Assembly: GCF_014656415.1 (NCBI RefSeq)
Contig: NZ_BNCJ01000018.1
Span: 1-64,000, forward strand
DNA from: Seohaeicola zhoushanensis
GTDB taxonomy: Bacteria > Pseudomonadota > Alphaproteobacteria > Rhodobacterales > Rhodobacteraceae
Length of the DNA stretch: 64,000 nt
Reading direction: 5' to 3'
Positions 54,116 through 62,211 of this stretch are shown here, one piece after another (within the stretch, counting starts at the first letter, position 1; each line of letters begins with the position of its first letter). The notes beneath the pieces are model-generated. The model was not told the DNA's origin. It did not search any database and saw only the letters and a list, made by a program, of their open reading frames with translations. Made by a program: the position numbers and the translations under genes.

Positions 54116-55189
54116 TCAGTCCAGCAGGCCCTTGGCCCGGATCTGCTCGACTGCCTCGGCTACCCGGCCGACGGCGCTGTCGAGACCGGCATCATCGAAA
54201 CTGTCGACCTTGACCTGCGCCGCCACGGTATGGGCATGGGCGCGGCGCGAGGTATCATAGGCGGGATCGTAATGCTGTTCCATCAGCGCGCGGGTGATCC
54301 CGGCCTTGTCGCCAACGCCGATCAGCTTGTCCCATTCGTCGACCACCGCATGACCGCGGAAGCGGCGCAGGAACGAGAGCTTGCGACTCAGCCCCTCGGC
54401 ATCCGACAGCACGTCGTCATAGGCCTCGACCAGATAGCCGGTGCGGGCGGCGATATCGGCCTCCACCTCGATCCGGGGCGCGGCCTTGAGCGCCTCCCAG
54501 ATGCTGGGCGGCAGGTTCAGCCGGCCGATCTTGCTCGACTCCGCCTCGACCAGCACCGGCCGGCTGGGGTCAAGCCGGCAGAGCACCCCGGCGAGCCGGC
54601 TGTCGAAGGCCTTCTGCGAGGGCTGCGGTTCGGCCATCGCGCCCAGCAGCGAGCCGCGGTGCGCCGCCGCGCCTTCGAGGTCGAGAACCTGCATCCCTTT
54701 CGCCTCGGCCCGTTTCAGCAGCTCGGTCTTGGCGGTCCCGGTATAGCCGTCGAGCGCCACGAAACGAAGTGGCAGAGGCGTGTCGTAGAGCATCCCCGCC
54801 ACCAGCCGCCGATAGGTGCGATAACCGCCCGATATCGCCTCGGAGCGCCAGCCGATCTGGCCCAGCATCCAGGCGAAGGAGCCTGAACGCTGCCCACCGC
54901 GCCAGCAATAGACCAGCGGCCGCCAGCCGCCGTCCTTGGAGCTCAGCACCGTCTCGATGTGGTTGGCCGCGTTGCGGAACACCAGCGCCGCGCCGATCTT
55001 GCGCGCAAAGAAGGGGCTTTGCTGCTTGTAGATCGTGCCGACCCGCGCGCGTTCCTCGTTGTCGAGTACCGGCAGGTTGATCGCGCCGGGTATATGGTCC
55101 TCGGCGAATTCGGCGGGGCTGCGCACGTCGATCACGGTATCGAAACCGTGGTCGAGCAGAGCCTTGAGTGAGGTGAATTCCATCGCCAT
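54116..55189 (-). CDS. mnmH: tRNA 2-selenouridine/geranyl-2-thiouridine synthase
   Basis: A 357-residue two-domain protein. The N-terminal rhodanese domain has VIDVRSPAEFAEDHIPGA and the active Cys in LVYCWRGGQRSGS. The C-terminal P-loop domain follows with LDGYTGTAKTELL, where the usual GxGKT reads GTAKT. It replaces sulfur with selenium (or adds geranyl) at the wobble uridine of tRNAs. selD is not in the window. ATG 55189 or 55183 are alternatives; the ribosome site is weak. Confidence 0.93.
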   Translation of the reverse strand: MAMEFTSLKALLDHGFDTVIDVRSPAEFAEDHIPGAINLPVLDNEERARVGTIYKQQSPFFARKIGAALVFRNAANHIETVLSSKDGGWRPLVYCWRGGQRSGSFAWMLGQIGWRSEAISGGYRTYRRLVAGMLYDTPLPLRFVALDGYTGTAKTELLKRAEAKGMQVLDLEGAAAHRGSLLGAMAEPQPSQKAFDSRLAGVLCRLDPSRPVLVEAESSKIGRLNLPPSIWEALKAAPRIEVEADIAARTGYLVEAYDDVLSDAEGLSRKLSFLRRFRGHAVVDEWDKLIGVGDKAGITRALMEQHYDPAYDTSRRAHAHTVAAQVKVDSFDDAGLDSAVGRVAEAVEQIRAKGLLD

Positions 55190-55242
55190 GGGCAAGTCAT
55201 AGCCTGCGAAGGTTCAACGCGGAAGAGCGGAAGGGCTACGGC

Positions 55243-55268
55243 AAAATCATAAGCATACTTGCCATTTT
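55243..55268. promoter_or_regulatory. Inverted repeat in the mnmH/marR divergent gap
   Basis: AAAAT-N3-AAG-N4-CTT-N3-ATTTT is a symmetric two-step palindrome at 55243-55268, about 26 bases before the MarR start. It is a plausible self-regulation site for that MarR protein. Confidence 0.5.
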
Positions 55269-55293
55269 TCCCGCGACACCGCAGGATGTGGAC

Positions 55294-55755
55294 ATGGAGT
55301 TCCACCGTATGCCCGGCCACCTGGTGCGGCGTCTCAACCAGATATCCACCGGCCTCTTCATGGAGCGCATGGCCTCTGCGGGCCTGACGCTGACACCGGT
55401 GCAATTCGCCGCGCTGAATGCGCTGGCGGACCGTCCCGGTATCGACCAGGCGACGCTTGCCGGGATGGTTGCCTATGACCGGGCGACGCTGGGCAAGGTC
55501 GTCGACCGGCTGGAGGAACGCGGGGCGTTGCGCCGTGACGTCTCGCCAACCGACCGTCGCGCACGGGTGCTGGAACTGACCGAGGCCGGCCACGCGCTTT
55601 ACCAGTCCGCATTGCCGCATGTACAGGCCATTCAGCCGCAGATCCTGACGGGACTGAACGAAGAGGAACGCGCGCGACTGATCGAACTTTTGGAAAAGGT
55701 TACAATGGCCGGGAACGACATGAGTCGCGCGCCCCTTCGTCCGCCGGAGGACTGA
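55294..55755 (+). CDS. MarR family transcriptional regulator
   Basis: A 153-residue winged-helix regulator with LTLTPVQFAALNALADRPGIDQATLAGMVAYDRATLGKVVDRL (in parts) and wing RDVSPTDRRARVLELTEAGH. ATG 55294 lies 7 bases after AGGA; GTG 55288 is possible. It is divergent from mnmH, but regulation of nearby aromatic or GST genes is equally possible. The target is unknown. Confidence 0.9.
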   Translation: MEFHRMPGHLVRRLNQISTGLFMERMASAGLTLTPVQFAALNALADRPGIDQATLAGMVAYDRATLGKVVDRLEERGALRRDVSPTDRRARVLELTEAGHALYQSALPHVQAIQPQILTGLNEEERARLIELLEKVTMAGNDMSRAPLRPPED

Positions 55756-55761
55756 CGGGCG

Positions 55762-56427
55762 TCAGCCCTCGGTCAGCGGTTCGATCAACTGGGCGCCGCT
55801 GGCCCGGTTGGAATTGACCTCGGTCGAAACCCGGAACCACTCCAGCACCCCTTCGCGCCCCGGCTTCATCAGCCGCGCTGCGCCTGTGCCCTCCTCACCA
55901 AGCCAGAGCGCAACCTCCTCGGGTTCGAGGATGAGCGGCATCCGATGGTGCAGCGCCGAGACCTCGTCATTGGCCCCGGTGGTCACGATGGCGCAGGTGT
56001 CCTGCGGCGTCTCGCGACCCCAGCTCTGCCAAAGCCCGGCAAAGGCGATCGGTCCGCCGTCGCTTCGGCGGAAATACCAGGGCAGGCGCTTGTCCTCTTC
56101 GTCCTTGGTCCATTCGTAGAAGCCCGAAGCCAGGATCAGGCAGCGCCTTTCACGGCAGGCCGCCTTGAAGGCCGGCTTTTCGGCCAGCGTCTCGGCCCGC
56201 GCATTGATCAGCAGCGGGCCGCCGTTCTCTTCCTTGTACCAATGCGGGATGAAGCCCCAGCGCATCCCCACGAGGCGGCGGCCGGTCTCACTGCTGCGCA
56301 CGACGTGGACCTGATTGGTCGGGCACACGTTGAAATTGGGCACGTCCGGCAGGTCGTTCGCCGGCTGCGCCGCGAACAATTGGCCCATCGCGTCGGGTGG
56401 CAGGGTCACTGCAAAACGTCCGCACAT
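55762..56427 (-). CDS. SOS response-associated peptidase (YedK/HMCES family)
   Basis: A 221-residue protein beginning MCGRFAV, whose Cys2 crosslinks to abasic sites in single-stranded DNA after Met removal. It has the conserved LINARAET (Asn), LASGFYEW (Glu) and SALHHRMPLIL (His). It protects abasic DNA and catalyses its own release. Confidence 0.95.
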   Translation of the reverse strand: MCGRFAVTLPPDAMGQLFAAQPANDLPDVPNFNVCPTNQVHVVRSSETGRRLVGMRWGFIPHWYKEENGGPLLINARAETLAEKPAFKAACRERRCLILASGFYEWTKDEEDKRLPWYFRRSDGGPIAFAGLWQSWGRETPQDTCAIVTTGANDEVSALHHRMPLILEPEEVALWLGEEGTGAARLMKPGREGVLEWFRVSTEVNSNRASGAQLIEPLTEG

Positions 56428-56469
56428 GGGGCAAACCTAAACCCCATGCGCGGGAAAGCAATCCACCCG

Positions 56470-57078
56470 TCACGCCGCCGCCTGCATCGCCGCGTCGACC
56501 GCTTTCCAAGCGTCCAGAGCTTCGATCTGGGCCAGCCAGCGGTCGATATCGGGATAGCCGTCCATAGGGTAATGGCAGAGCGCGCGCAGGCAGAGCGGCG
56601 CGGCGACCGAGATATCGGCAGTGGTCATCGCGTCGCCCACCAGCCAGTTGCGCCCGGCCAGTGCCTTGTTCAGCACTTCGGCGAAGCGGCGGAAATCGGT
56701 AGCGGCGGCGGCGAGGTCGACGCTCTCGTTGTTGAACAGGTAGCGGACGATGTATTTGCTGCAGGCCGGGGTCCAGTGGCTTGCCTCCCAGAACTGCCAG
56801 CGCAGGATGTCGTAGCGGCGTGCGTCCGCTGGCCAGAGGTCGCTCTGCACCTCCGAGGCCAGGCGATCGATGATGACGTTGGATTCCCAGAGGCCGGTGC
56901 CGTCATCGAGTTCGAGGACCGGCATCTTACCATTCGGGTTAAGCGCCATGATCGCCGGCGCTTTCTGCGCGCCCGTGCGCAGGTCGACGATGTTCAGGGG
57001 CAGGTTCAGCCCGAGCAGGGTGTTGACCACCATCACCTTGCGCGAGTTCGGTGAGGGCGGAAAGACATGCAATTTCAT
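56470..57078 (-). CDS. Glutathione S-transferase family protein
   Basis: A 202-residue GST. The thioredoxin-like N-domain is MKLHVFPPSPNSRKVMV with NPNGKMPVLELDDG, and the helical C-domain has MTTADISVAAPL. ATG 57078 has GGAGG. It resembles general GST/stringent-starvation-like members; the substrate is unknown. It is preceded by an AT-rich promoter region (57080-57150). Confidence 0.9.
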   Translation of the reverse strand: MKLHVFPPSPNSRKVMVVNTLLGLNLPLNIVDLRTGAQKAPAIMALNPNGKMPVLELDDGTGLWESNVIIDRLASEVQSDLWPADARRYDILRWQFWEASHWTPACSKYIVRYLFNNESVDLAAAATDFRRFAEVLNKALAGRNWLVGDAMTTADISVAAPLCLRALCHYPMDGYPDIDRWLAQIEALDAWKAVDAAMQAAA

Positions 57079-57153
57079 AGTGGCCTCCATTATTTAACAA
57101 TATAGATAATTAACTACATTGCAAAATATAGTCAACCTGATTCCATCGCCTGC

Positions 57154-57618
57154 TCAAACCTGCCCCCGCGCCCTTGCGCGCCGGGCCAATGCCGCGGCCG
57201 GCCAGAGTTTCTCAATATCGTAGAACTGGGCAAAATTCGGCACGTCCGGCGGCAGGATCACCCAGGCCTGCTTGCTATCGGTGAAGATGTGGACGTCGGG
57301 CGGGCAGGTGTCCGGATCCTCCAGCGTCCCCACCCGCACAAAGGCGAATTTGGGTCCGGCGCCGGGATAGTGGCTCCACAGAGCGACATGGCAGCTCGGG
57401 CAGCGATGAATGCGCTGGCCCTTGCCACTCTCGCTGGGAGTCAACACTTCGACGGTCTGGCCGGCGAGGCGTTCGACGCAAGCGGTCTCGACAAGCGCGT
57501 TCATCACGAAGGCCGAGCCTGTCTCGCGCTGGCACCAGCGGCAATGGCAGGCATGGACGAAGAGTGGGCGGGCGGTCAGGCGATAGCGGATCTCGCCGCA
57601 GGTGCATTGGCCTTGCAT
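57154..57618 (-). CDS. GFA family (glutathione-dependent formaldehyde-activating-like) protein
   Basis: A 154-residue zinc protein with the GFA motif set: QCTCGEIRY, HACHCRWCQRETGSAF and HRCPSCHVALWSHYP. The three Cys clusters fit the two-zinc GFA fold. Most family members do not have formaldehyde activity proven, so function is left open. Confidence 0.9.
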   Translation of the reverse strand: MQGQCTCGEIRYRLTARPLFVHACHCRWCQRETGSAFVMNALVETACVERLAGQTVEVLTPSESGKGQRIHRCPSCHVALWSHYPGAGPKFAFVRVGTLEDPDTCPPDVHIFTDSKQAWVILPPDVPNFAQFYDIEKLWPAAALARRARARGQV

Positions 57619-57675
57619 GAAAAGACTTTCGGGCTGAGGACACAGCCGAGATCACGCACCGATCGCCACCATCGG

Positions 57676-58062
57676 TCAAGCCTGCAGCCGTTCGGCACCC
57701 CACACGGCCGACAGATCCTCGATCAGCTTCTCGGTGTCGAATGGTTTCGCCAGCCGCATCGCGTCCGCCAATTCCTCGGGCAACGTGCGATCGTTCTCGT
57801 CATAGACGAAGACCATCGCGGGCACGTCGTGCTGGCGCGCCCGACGGGCCAGGGGCAACAGATGCGGCCAGCCGACATCGGGATCGATCAGCACGAGGCG
57901 GCAGTTGCGCAGGCTGTCGAGTATGGCCGCGCTGCGCTGACCTGGGCGATAGTGCAGAAAATCGAACCCTGCGTCGAGGAAGGCCGACTCGATATCGAGC
58001 CCGACCACCGCGTCATGGATAGCAGCAATGATCCAGGGTTTCTGCGAACGGGGTACGGTCAT
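57676..58062 (-). CDS. Receiver-like (CheY-fold) single-domain protein
   Basis: 128 residues with a response-regulator outline: IAAIHDAVVGLDIESAFLDAG at the start, LVLIDPDVGW carrying the candidate phospho-Asp, and KPFDTEKLIEDL with the conserved Lys. The N-terminal acidic pair is reduced (IHDAV) and the Ser/Thr position (MVFVYDEND) is unclear, so it may be a degenerate receiver. It has no output domain and no kinase neighbour. Confidence 0.72.
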   Translation of the reverse strand: MTVPRSQKPWIIAAIHDAVVGLDIESAFLDAGFDFLHYRPGQRSAAILDSLRNCRLVLIDPDVGWPHLLPLARRARQHDVPAMVFVYDENDRTLPEELADAMRLAKPFDTEKLIEDLSAVWGAERLQA

Positions 58063-58208
58063 CTTTCTTGGCCACCAATTCCGGGATCGGGACGGCAGGC
58101 CACCATGGCGGCCAGCCAGAGTTGCGCAAGATCAGTACCTTGTTCACGAGATCCTTCTTAACCGCAATGGAACCAAAAGGCAAGTATTTTTCATATTTTT
58201 TCATTACA

Positions 58209-58229
58209 AATCAAATACATAATTTGATT
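58209..58229. promoter_or_regulatory. Palindrome in AT-rich gap before the RHH gene
   Basis: AATCAAAT-ACATA-ATTTGATT is a perfect 8-bp inverted repeat in a notably AT-rich gap of 277 bases (58063-58339). It lies about 110 bases before the ribbon-helix-helix gene and could be an operator for it. Confidence 0.5.
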
Positions 58230-58339
58230 AACCAGTGCACCTACCGCATAGCGGGGATACCCCTCAAGGGCCGATATCCGCTTGGACCCATCACAGAGGC
58301 GATGAATCCCATTTGTAGAGAAACCGTATCCGCCGTATT

Positions 58340-58597
58340 ATGAGTAAGTTTAGGCAGAGCAGCACGATACGCGCCATGCAAGACGACAACGCCAAACGTT
58401 CGGACAGACTTCAGATCATGCTGACGCCCGAAGAGATCCGGGCGCTGGACGACTGGAGGTTCGAGGCCAGGATGCCCAGCCGATCGGCAGCGGTCCGGGA
58501 ACTTCTGCGCCGGGGGCTCGAGGCCGAGGGCTACTTTACCCGCGCGGAAGGCGGCAGCGCCTCGGGCAGCTTCGGCATCCTCAACAACAAGGACTGA
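58340..58597 (+). CDS. Ribbon-helix-helix (Arc/MetJ-like) protein
   Basis: 85 residues. The segment RLQIMLTPEEIRALDDWRFEARMPSRSAAVRELLRRGLEAEG (given in parts: strand RLQIMLT, helix PEEIRALDDWRFE, turn MPSRSAAVREL) fits the RHH DNA-binding fold. The N-terminal 20 residues are uncertain: ATG 58376 (MQDDNAKRSDRLQ) is an alternative start. The C-terminal tail is Gly/Ser rich. No toxin gene is adjacent, so it is not an obvious antitoxin. Confidence 0.78.
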   Translation: MSKFRQSSTIRAMQDDNAKRSDRLQIMLTPEEIRALDDWRFEARMPSRSAAVRELLRRGLEAEGYFTRAEGGSASGSFGILNNKD

Positions 58598-58612
58598 CCG
58601 CCCCGAAATCAA

Positions 58613-58640
58613 AAGGGGCGCGCGTTGTCGCACGCCCCTT
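58613..58640. terminator. Terminator between RHH gene and 5'-nucleotidase
   Basis: AAGGGGCG (58613-58620) pairs with CGCCCCTT (58633-58640), separating converging genes. Confidence 0.72.
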
Positions 58641-58648
58641 GACTTGGC

Positions 58649-60208
58649 TTATTTCCGGGTGATGCGCCCGTCGGTATAGGGCTTGTACGGGCCGTTCGCC
58701 GCCAGATACTCGGCCGTCACATCGGCCAGGTCCGGACCGAAGTCGTAAGCGTTCTCGGCGTTCACGAACATCTTGAAGCCGTCGCCGCCGGTGCGGACAT
58801 AGTTGTTCGACACCACTCCATAGACCTTGTCCATCTCCAGCGGCGCACCAGCGACCATGATGTCGCTGACGCGGCTGCCCGCCGGTTGCGCCGGATCGAA
58901 GGTATAGGTCATGCCCGCCACCTGGGCGAAGCGTCCGCCGCCTTCCTCGACCTGGCTCACCCCATTCTCCAGCGCCTCCTTCACGACCGAACCCTTGACC
59001 TGGAAGGTCGACAGCGTGTTCTGGAAGGGCAGCACGGTCAGCACCTCGCCCATCGTCACCGGCCCGGCATCGATGCTGGCGCGCAGCCCGCCGCCATTGG
59101 CGATGGCGATCTGGATGCCCTGGTCCTTGACACGGGCCAGCATGGCGTCGGCCACGAGGTTGCCCATCGCGCATTCGACCTGGCGGCAGTTGTCCTTCGA
59201 TCCGTCGATGGCCTCGGCCGCCTCGGCCACCACCTTGTTGCGGATCTCGTCGAGCGGCTTCGCCGCCTCGGCGATCCGCGCCACGGTGGCCTCGTCCTGC
59301 GCCACGGCGGCATCCATGATGATCGGTTCGCCCTTGGCCTCGGTCACGTTGCCGGCGTCGTCGAAGGTCACGTTCAGCTCGCCCAGGAACTTGCCATAGG
59401 CATAGGCGCTGACGATCGCCGTGCTGCCCACCATCGTCGGATAGGGGCCATCGGCCTTTTCGGCAGTGTTCGACAGGTAGGTGTTGGAATGCCCGCCCAC
59501 GATCACGTCGACGCCCTTGGTATTGGCCGCGACCCGCTGGTCGACGCCATAGCCCGAGTGGCTGAGCACGATGATCTTGTTGACACCTTCGGCGGTCAGC
59601 TTGTCGACCTCGGCTTGCACCGCGTCTACCGGATCGGTGAAGATGATGTTCGGCCCCGGACTCGCCAGCTCGTCGGTATCCTGCGGGGTCAAGCCGATCA
59701 GCCCGATCTTCTCGCCGCCCTTCTCGATGATGGTCGACTTCTGCAGGACGCCCTTGAGAATTTCCTCGCCACTGAGGTCGGCGTTCGACATCAGCACCGG
59801 AAAGCTCACCGCGTCCATGAAGCCGCGCAGCACCTCGGGGCCGTCGTCGAATTCGTGGTTGCCCACGGTCATCGCGTCATAGCCCATCTTGTTCATCATC
59901 TCGGCGGCCAGCTTGCCCTTGTAATAGGTGTAGAAAAGCGTGCCCTGGAACTGGTCACCGCCGTCCACCAGGATAGAGTTGTTCGAGCGTTTCCGCGCCT
60001 CGGCAATTGCCGTCACCAGCCGGGCCGAACCGCCGAAGCATTTGCCCTCGGCGGCATCCTTTTCGCCGCAGCCGCTGTCATATTTGTTGATCGGCTCGAA
60101 GCGCGCGTGAAAATCGTTGGTGTGAAGGATGGTCAGGGAATAATCGGCGGCAGCCGTGCCGGCGGTAAAGGCCAGCGCGGCGGCGGAACAGAGGAATCGG
60201 GTCAGCAT
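58649..60208 (-). CDS. Periplasmic 5'-nucleotidase / 2',3'-cyclic phosphodiesterase family protein
   Basis: A 519-residue exported protein with signal MLTRFLCSAAALAFTAGTAAA. The metallophosphatase domain has TILHTNDFHARFEP, DGGDQFQG, TVGNHEFDDGPEV and VGGHSNTYL. The C-terminal 5'-nucleotidase domain has ECAMGNLVADAML, ANGGGLRASID and GGDGFKMF. It salvages phosphate and nucleosides from extracellular nucleotides. ATG 60208 with AGGAGA gives the signal peptide. Confidence 0.95.
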   Translation of the reverse strand: MLTRFLCSAAALAFTAGTAAADYSLTILHTNDFHARFEPINKYDSGCGEKDAAEGKCFGGSARLVTAIAEARKRSNNSILVDGGDQFQGTLFYTYYKGKLAAEMMNKMGYDAMTVGNHEFDDGPEVLRGFMDAVSFPVLMSNADLSGEEILKGVLQKSTIIEKGGEKIGLIGLTPQDTDELASPGPNIIFTDPVDAVQAEVDKLTAEGVNKIIVLSHSGYGVDQRVAANTKGVDVIVGGHSNTYLSNTAEKADGPYPTMVGSTAIVSAYAYGKFLGELNVTFDDAGNVTEAKGEPIIMDAAVAQDEATVARIAEAAKPLDEIRNKVVAEAAEAIDGSKDNCRQVECAMGNLVADAMLARVKDQGIQIAIANGGGLRASIDAGPVTMGEVLTVLPFQNTLSTFQVKGSVVKEALENGVSQVEEGGGRFAQVAGMTYTFDPAQPAGSRVSDIMVAGAPLEMDKVYGVVSNNYVRTGGDGFKMFVNAENAYDFGPDLADVTAEYLAANGPYKPYTDGRITRK

Positions 60209-60340
60209 GGCAGCTCTCCTGTTGGTTATTGCCGGCGATGGTGCGTCGGCCCCTCGCGTTTTGTCAAAGGATAGCTCCTGCTGCCCCGGCGGCAGGCGCC
60301 GGGGCTTGCGAAAGACCGCCGCTCGGGGCATCAGGCACTC

Positions 60341-60679
60341 ATGTTGATCTACAAGATTTTCCGCGCGCCCGAATGGGCGGCGCTGCAGGCCGCCGGTGAA
60401 ACCGCCGGCGCGCCGGTCGATGTGGCCGATGGTTACGTGCATTTCTCGACCGCCGCACAGGCGCGCGAGACAGCGGCGAAACACTTCGCCGGCGAGGATG
60501 GGCTGCTGTTGCTGGCGCTCGAGGCCGAACCGCTGGGCACGGCGCTGAAATGGGAGGTCTCGCGCGGCGGCGCGCTGTTCCCGCATCTCTACCGCAACCT
60601 GCGGCTGACAGACGTGCTCTGGTCGCGCCCGCTGCCGCTGGTCGATGGCACCCACGCCTTCCCGGAGGACCTGGCATGA
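60341..60679 (+). CDS. DUF952 family protein
   Basis: A 112-residue protein starting [12 protein letters not shown], with [24 protein letters not shown] (DGFIHxS-type motif) and [11 protein letters not shown]952 proteins are related in fold to RNA 2'-phosphotransferases and ADP-ribosyl enzymes by some comparisons; function is unknown. The stop overlaps pyrD by ATGA. Confidence 0.9.
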   Translation: MLIYKIFRAPEWAALQAAGETAGAPVDVADGYVHFSTAAQARETAAKHFAGEDGLLLLALEAEPLGTALKWEVSRGGALFPHLYRNLRLTDVLWSRPLPLVDGTHAFPEDLA

Positions 60680-61734
60680 GCATCACCGAACGCCTCGGCC
60701 TTGCCGCGCTGCGCGCGCTGGACCCCGAGACCGCCCACGGGCTGGCCCTCAAGGCGCTGTGCCTGGGCCTGGCGCCGCTGCCCGGCATGGTGACCTCGCC
60801 CCGCCTGAAGACCCGCCTCGCCGGGCTGGAGCTGGCCAACCCGGTCGGGCTGGCGGCAGGTTTCGACAAGAACGCGGTGGCGCTGCACCCGCTGGCCCGC
60901 TCGGGCTTCGGCTTTGTCGAGGTCGGCGCCGCGACGCCGCGCCCGCAGGCGGGCAACCCGCGCCCGCGCCTGTTCCGCCTGACCGAGGACCGCGCGGTCA
61001 TCAACCGCTTCGGCTTCAACAATGAAGGCATGGAAGCCATCGCGGCGCGGCTGGCCAAGCGTCCGAAGGACGCGGTGATCGGCCTGAACCTCGGCGCCAA
61101 CAAGGACAGCGCCGACCGTGCGCAGGACTTCGTGGAGGTGCTGCAGTGCTGCGCCACCCATCTCGACTTTGCCACGGTCAACGTATCGTCGCCCAATACC
61201 GAGAAGCTGCGCGACCTACAGGGCAAGGCCGCGCTGACCGCGCTGCTGACCGGGGTGATGAACGCGCGCGACGCGCTGTCCCGGCCGATCCCCGTATTCC
61301 TCAAGATCGCGCCGGATCTCGACGCCGCCGGACTGGCCGATATCGCCGAAGCCGCTGCCGAGACCCGCATCGATGCGATCATCGCCACCAATACGACGCT
61401 GAACCGCGACGGGCTGACCTCGGCGCACCGGGGCGAGGCGGGCGGGCTGTCCGGCGCGCCGCTGTTCGAGCGTTCGACCCGCGTGCTGGCGCAGCTCTCG
61501 GCGATCACCGAGGGGCGGATCCCGCTGATCGGCGTCGGCGGTATCGCCTCGGCCGAGGACGCCTATGCCAAGATCACCGCCGGCGCCTCGGCGGTGCAGC
61601 TCTACTCGGCGCTGGTCTACGAGGGGCTGACGCTGGCCGCCCGCATCGCGCGCGGCCTCGACACCCTGCTCGCCCGCGACGGCTTTGCCAGCGTGGCCGA
61701 GGCGGTCGGCACCCGGCGGGGGGACTGGACATGA
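60676..61734 (+). CDS. pyrD: Dihydroorotate dehydrogenase (quinone, class 2)
   Basis: A 352-residue FMN enzyme of pyrimidine synthesis. It has a class 2 N-terminal membrane-associating helix ([19 protein letters not shown]), [10 protein letters not shown], the catalytic Ser in [14 protein letters not shown] and the C-terminal [15 protein letters not shown]. It oxidises dihydroorotate and reduces quinone. It is coupled to DUF952 before it and to arsC-like after it. Confidence 0.97.
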   Translation: MSITERLGLAALRALDPETAHGLALKALCLGLAPLPGMVTSPRLKTRLAGLELANPVGLAAGFDKNAVALHPLARSGFGFVEVGAATPRPQAGNPRPRLFRLTEDRAVINRFGFNNEGMEAIAARLAKRPKDAVIGLNLGANKDSADRAQDFVEVLQCCATHLDFATVNVSSPNTEKLRDLQGKAALTALLTGVMNARDALSRPIPVFLKIAPDLDAAGLADIAEAAAETRIDAIIATNTTLNRDGLTSAHRGEAGGLSGAPLFERSTRVLAQLSAITEGRIPLIGVGGIASAEDAYAKITAGASAVQLYSALVYEGLTLAARIARGLDTLLARDGFASVAEAVGTRRGDWT

Positions 61735-62072
61735 TCGAATTCTGGCATAACCCGCGCTGCTCGAAATCACGCCAGGGCCTTGCCCTGCTCGAGGAGAAGG
61801 GCGCCGCGCTGCGCGTGCGCCGCTACCTCGACGAGCCGCCCAGCCGCGCCGAACTGACCGCCGCCTGGGAGGCGCTCGGCAGGCCGCCGGTGGCCGAGAT
61901 GATGCGCACCAAGGACGCGGCCTTCAAGGAGGCCGGCCTCGACGGCAAGGATGATGCCGCCCTGCTCGACGCAATGGCCGCCAACCCGGCACTGATCGAA
62001 CGCCCGCTGGCGATCCGCGACGGCCGCGCGGTGATCGGCCGCCCGCCGGAACGGCTGCTCGACCTGCTTTGA
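61731..62072 (+). CDS. ArsC-family (arsenate reductase/Spx-like) protein
   Basis: A 113-residue thioredoxin-fold protein with the active Cys in [12 protein letters not shown] and the downstream [18 protein letters not shown] motif (conserved Arg-Pro). Glutaredoxin-dependent arsenate reductases have this signature. No other ars genes are adjacent, so a housekeeping redox role is possible. The start overlaps the pyrD stop by ATGA. Confidence 0.9.
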   Translation: MIEFWHNPRCSKSRQGLALLEEKGAALRVRRYLDEPPSRAELTAAWEALGRPPVAEMMRTKDAAFKEAGLDGKDDAALLDAMAANPALIERPLAIRDGRAVIGRPPERLLDLL

Positions 62073-62112
62073 GGGATTGTGCCGCCGCGGGGCTCCGCCC
62101 CCGGACCACAGT

Positions 62113-62175
62113 GAGTATTTGAGAAGAGAAGAAGACATGGGCGCCTCCTGCTGCTTCTTCTCTTTCCAAATACTC
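62113..62175. repeat. Long imperfect inverted repeat (hairpin element)
   Basis: A 22-base left arm (62113-62134, starting GAGTATTTG and ending AGAGAAGAAG) pairs with the right arm 62154-62175 with 20 of 22 matches. The 19-base loop contains GGGCGCCTCC. Immediately upstream lies GGGGCTCCGCCCC. The element sits between the converging arsC-like and FG-GAP genes. It probably acts as a terminator, and from memory similar units recur in Rhodobacterales genomes. Confidence 0.75.
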
Positions 62176-62211
62176 CCGTCCCAGGCTACCCGCCCGACCT
62201 GCCGACAGCGG

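Noticed and set aside
58340-58597. Toxin-antitoxin module with the RHH protein as antitoxin
   Set aside because: No toxin-like small gene adjoins it. The next gene converges and is a 5'-nucleotidase.
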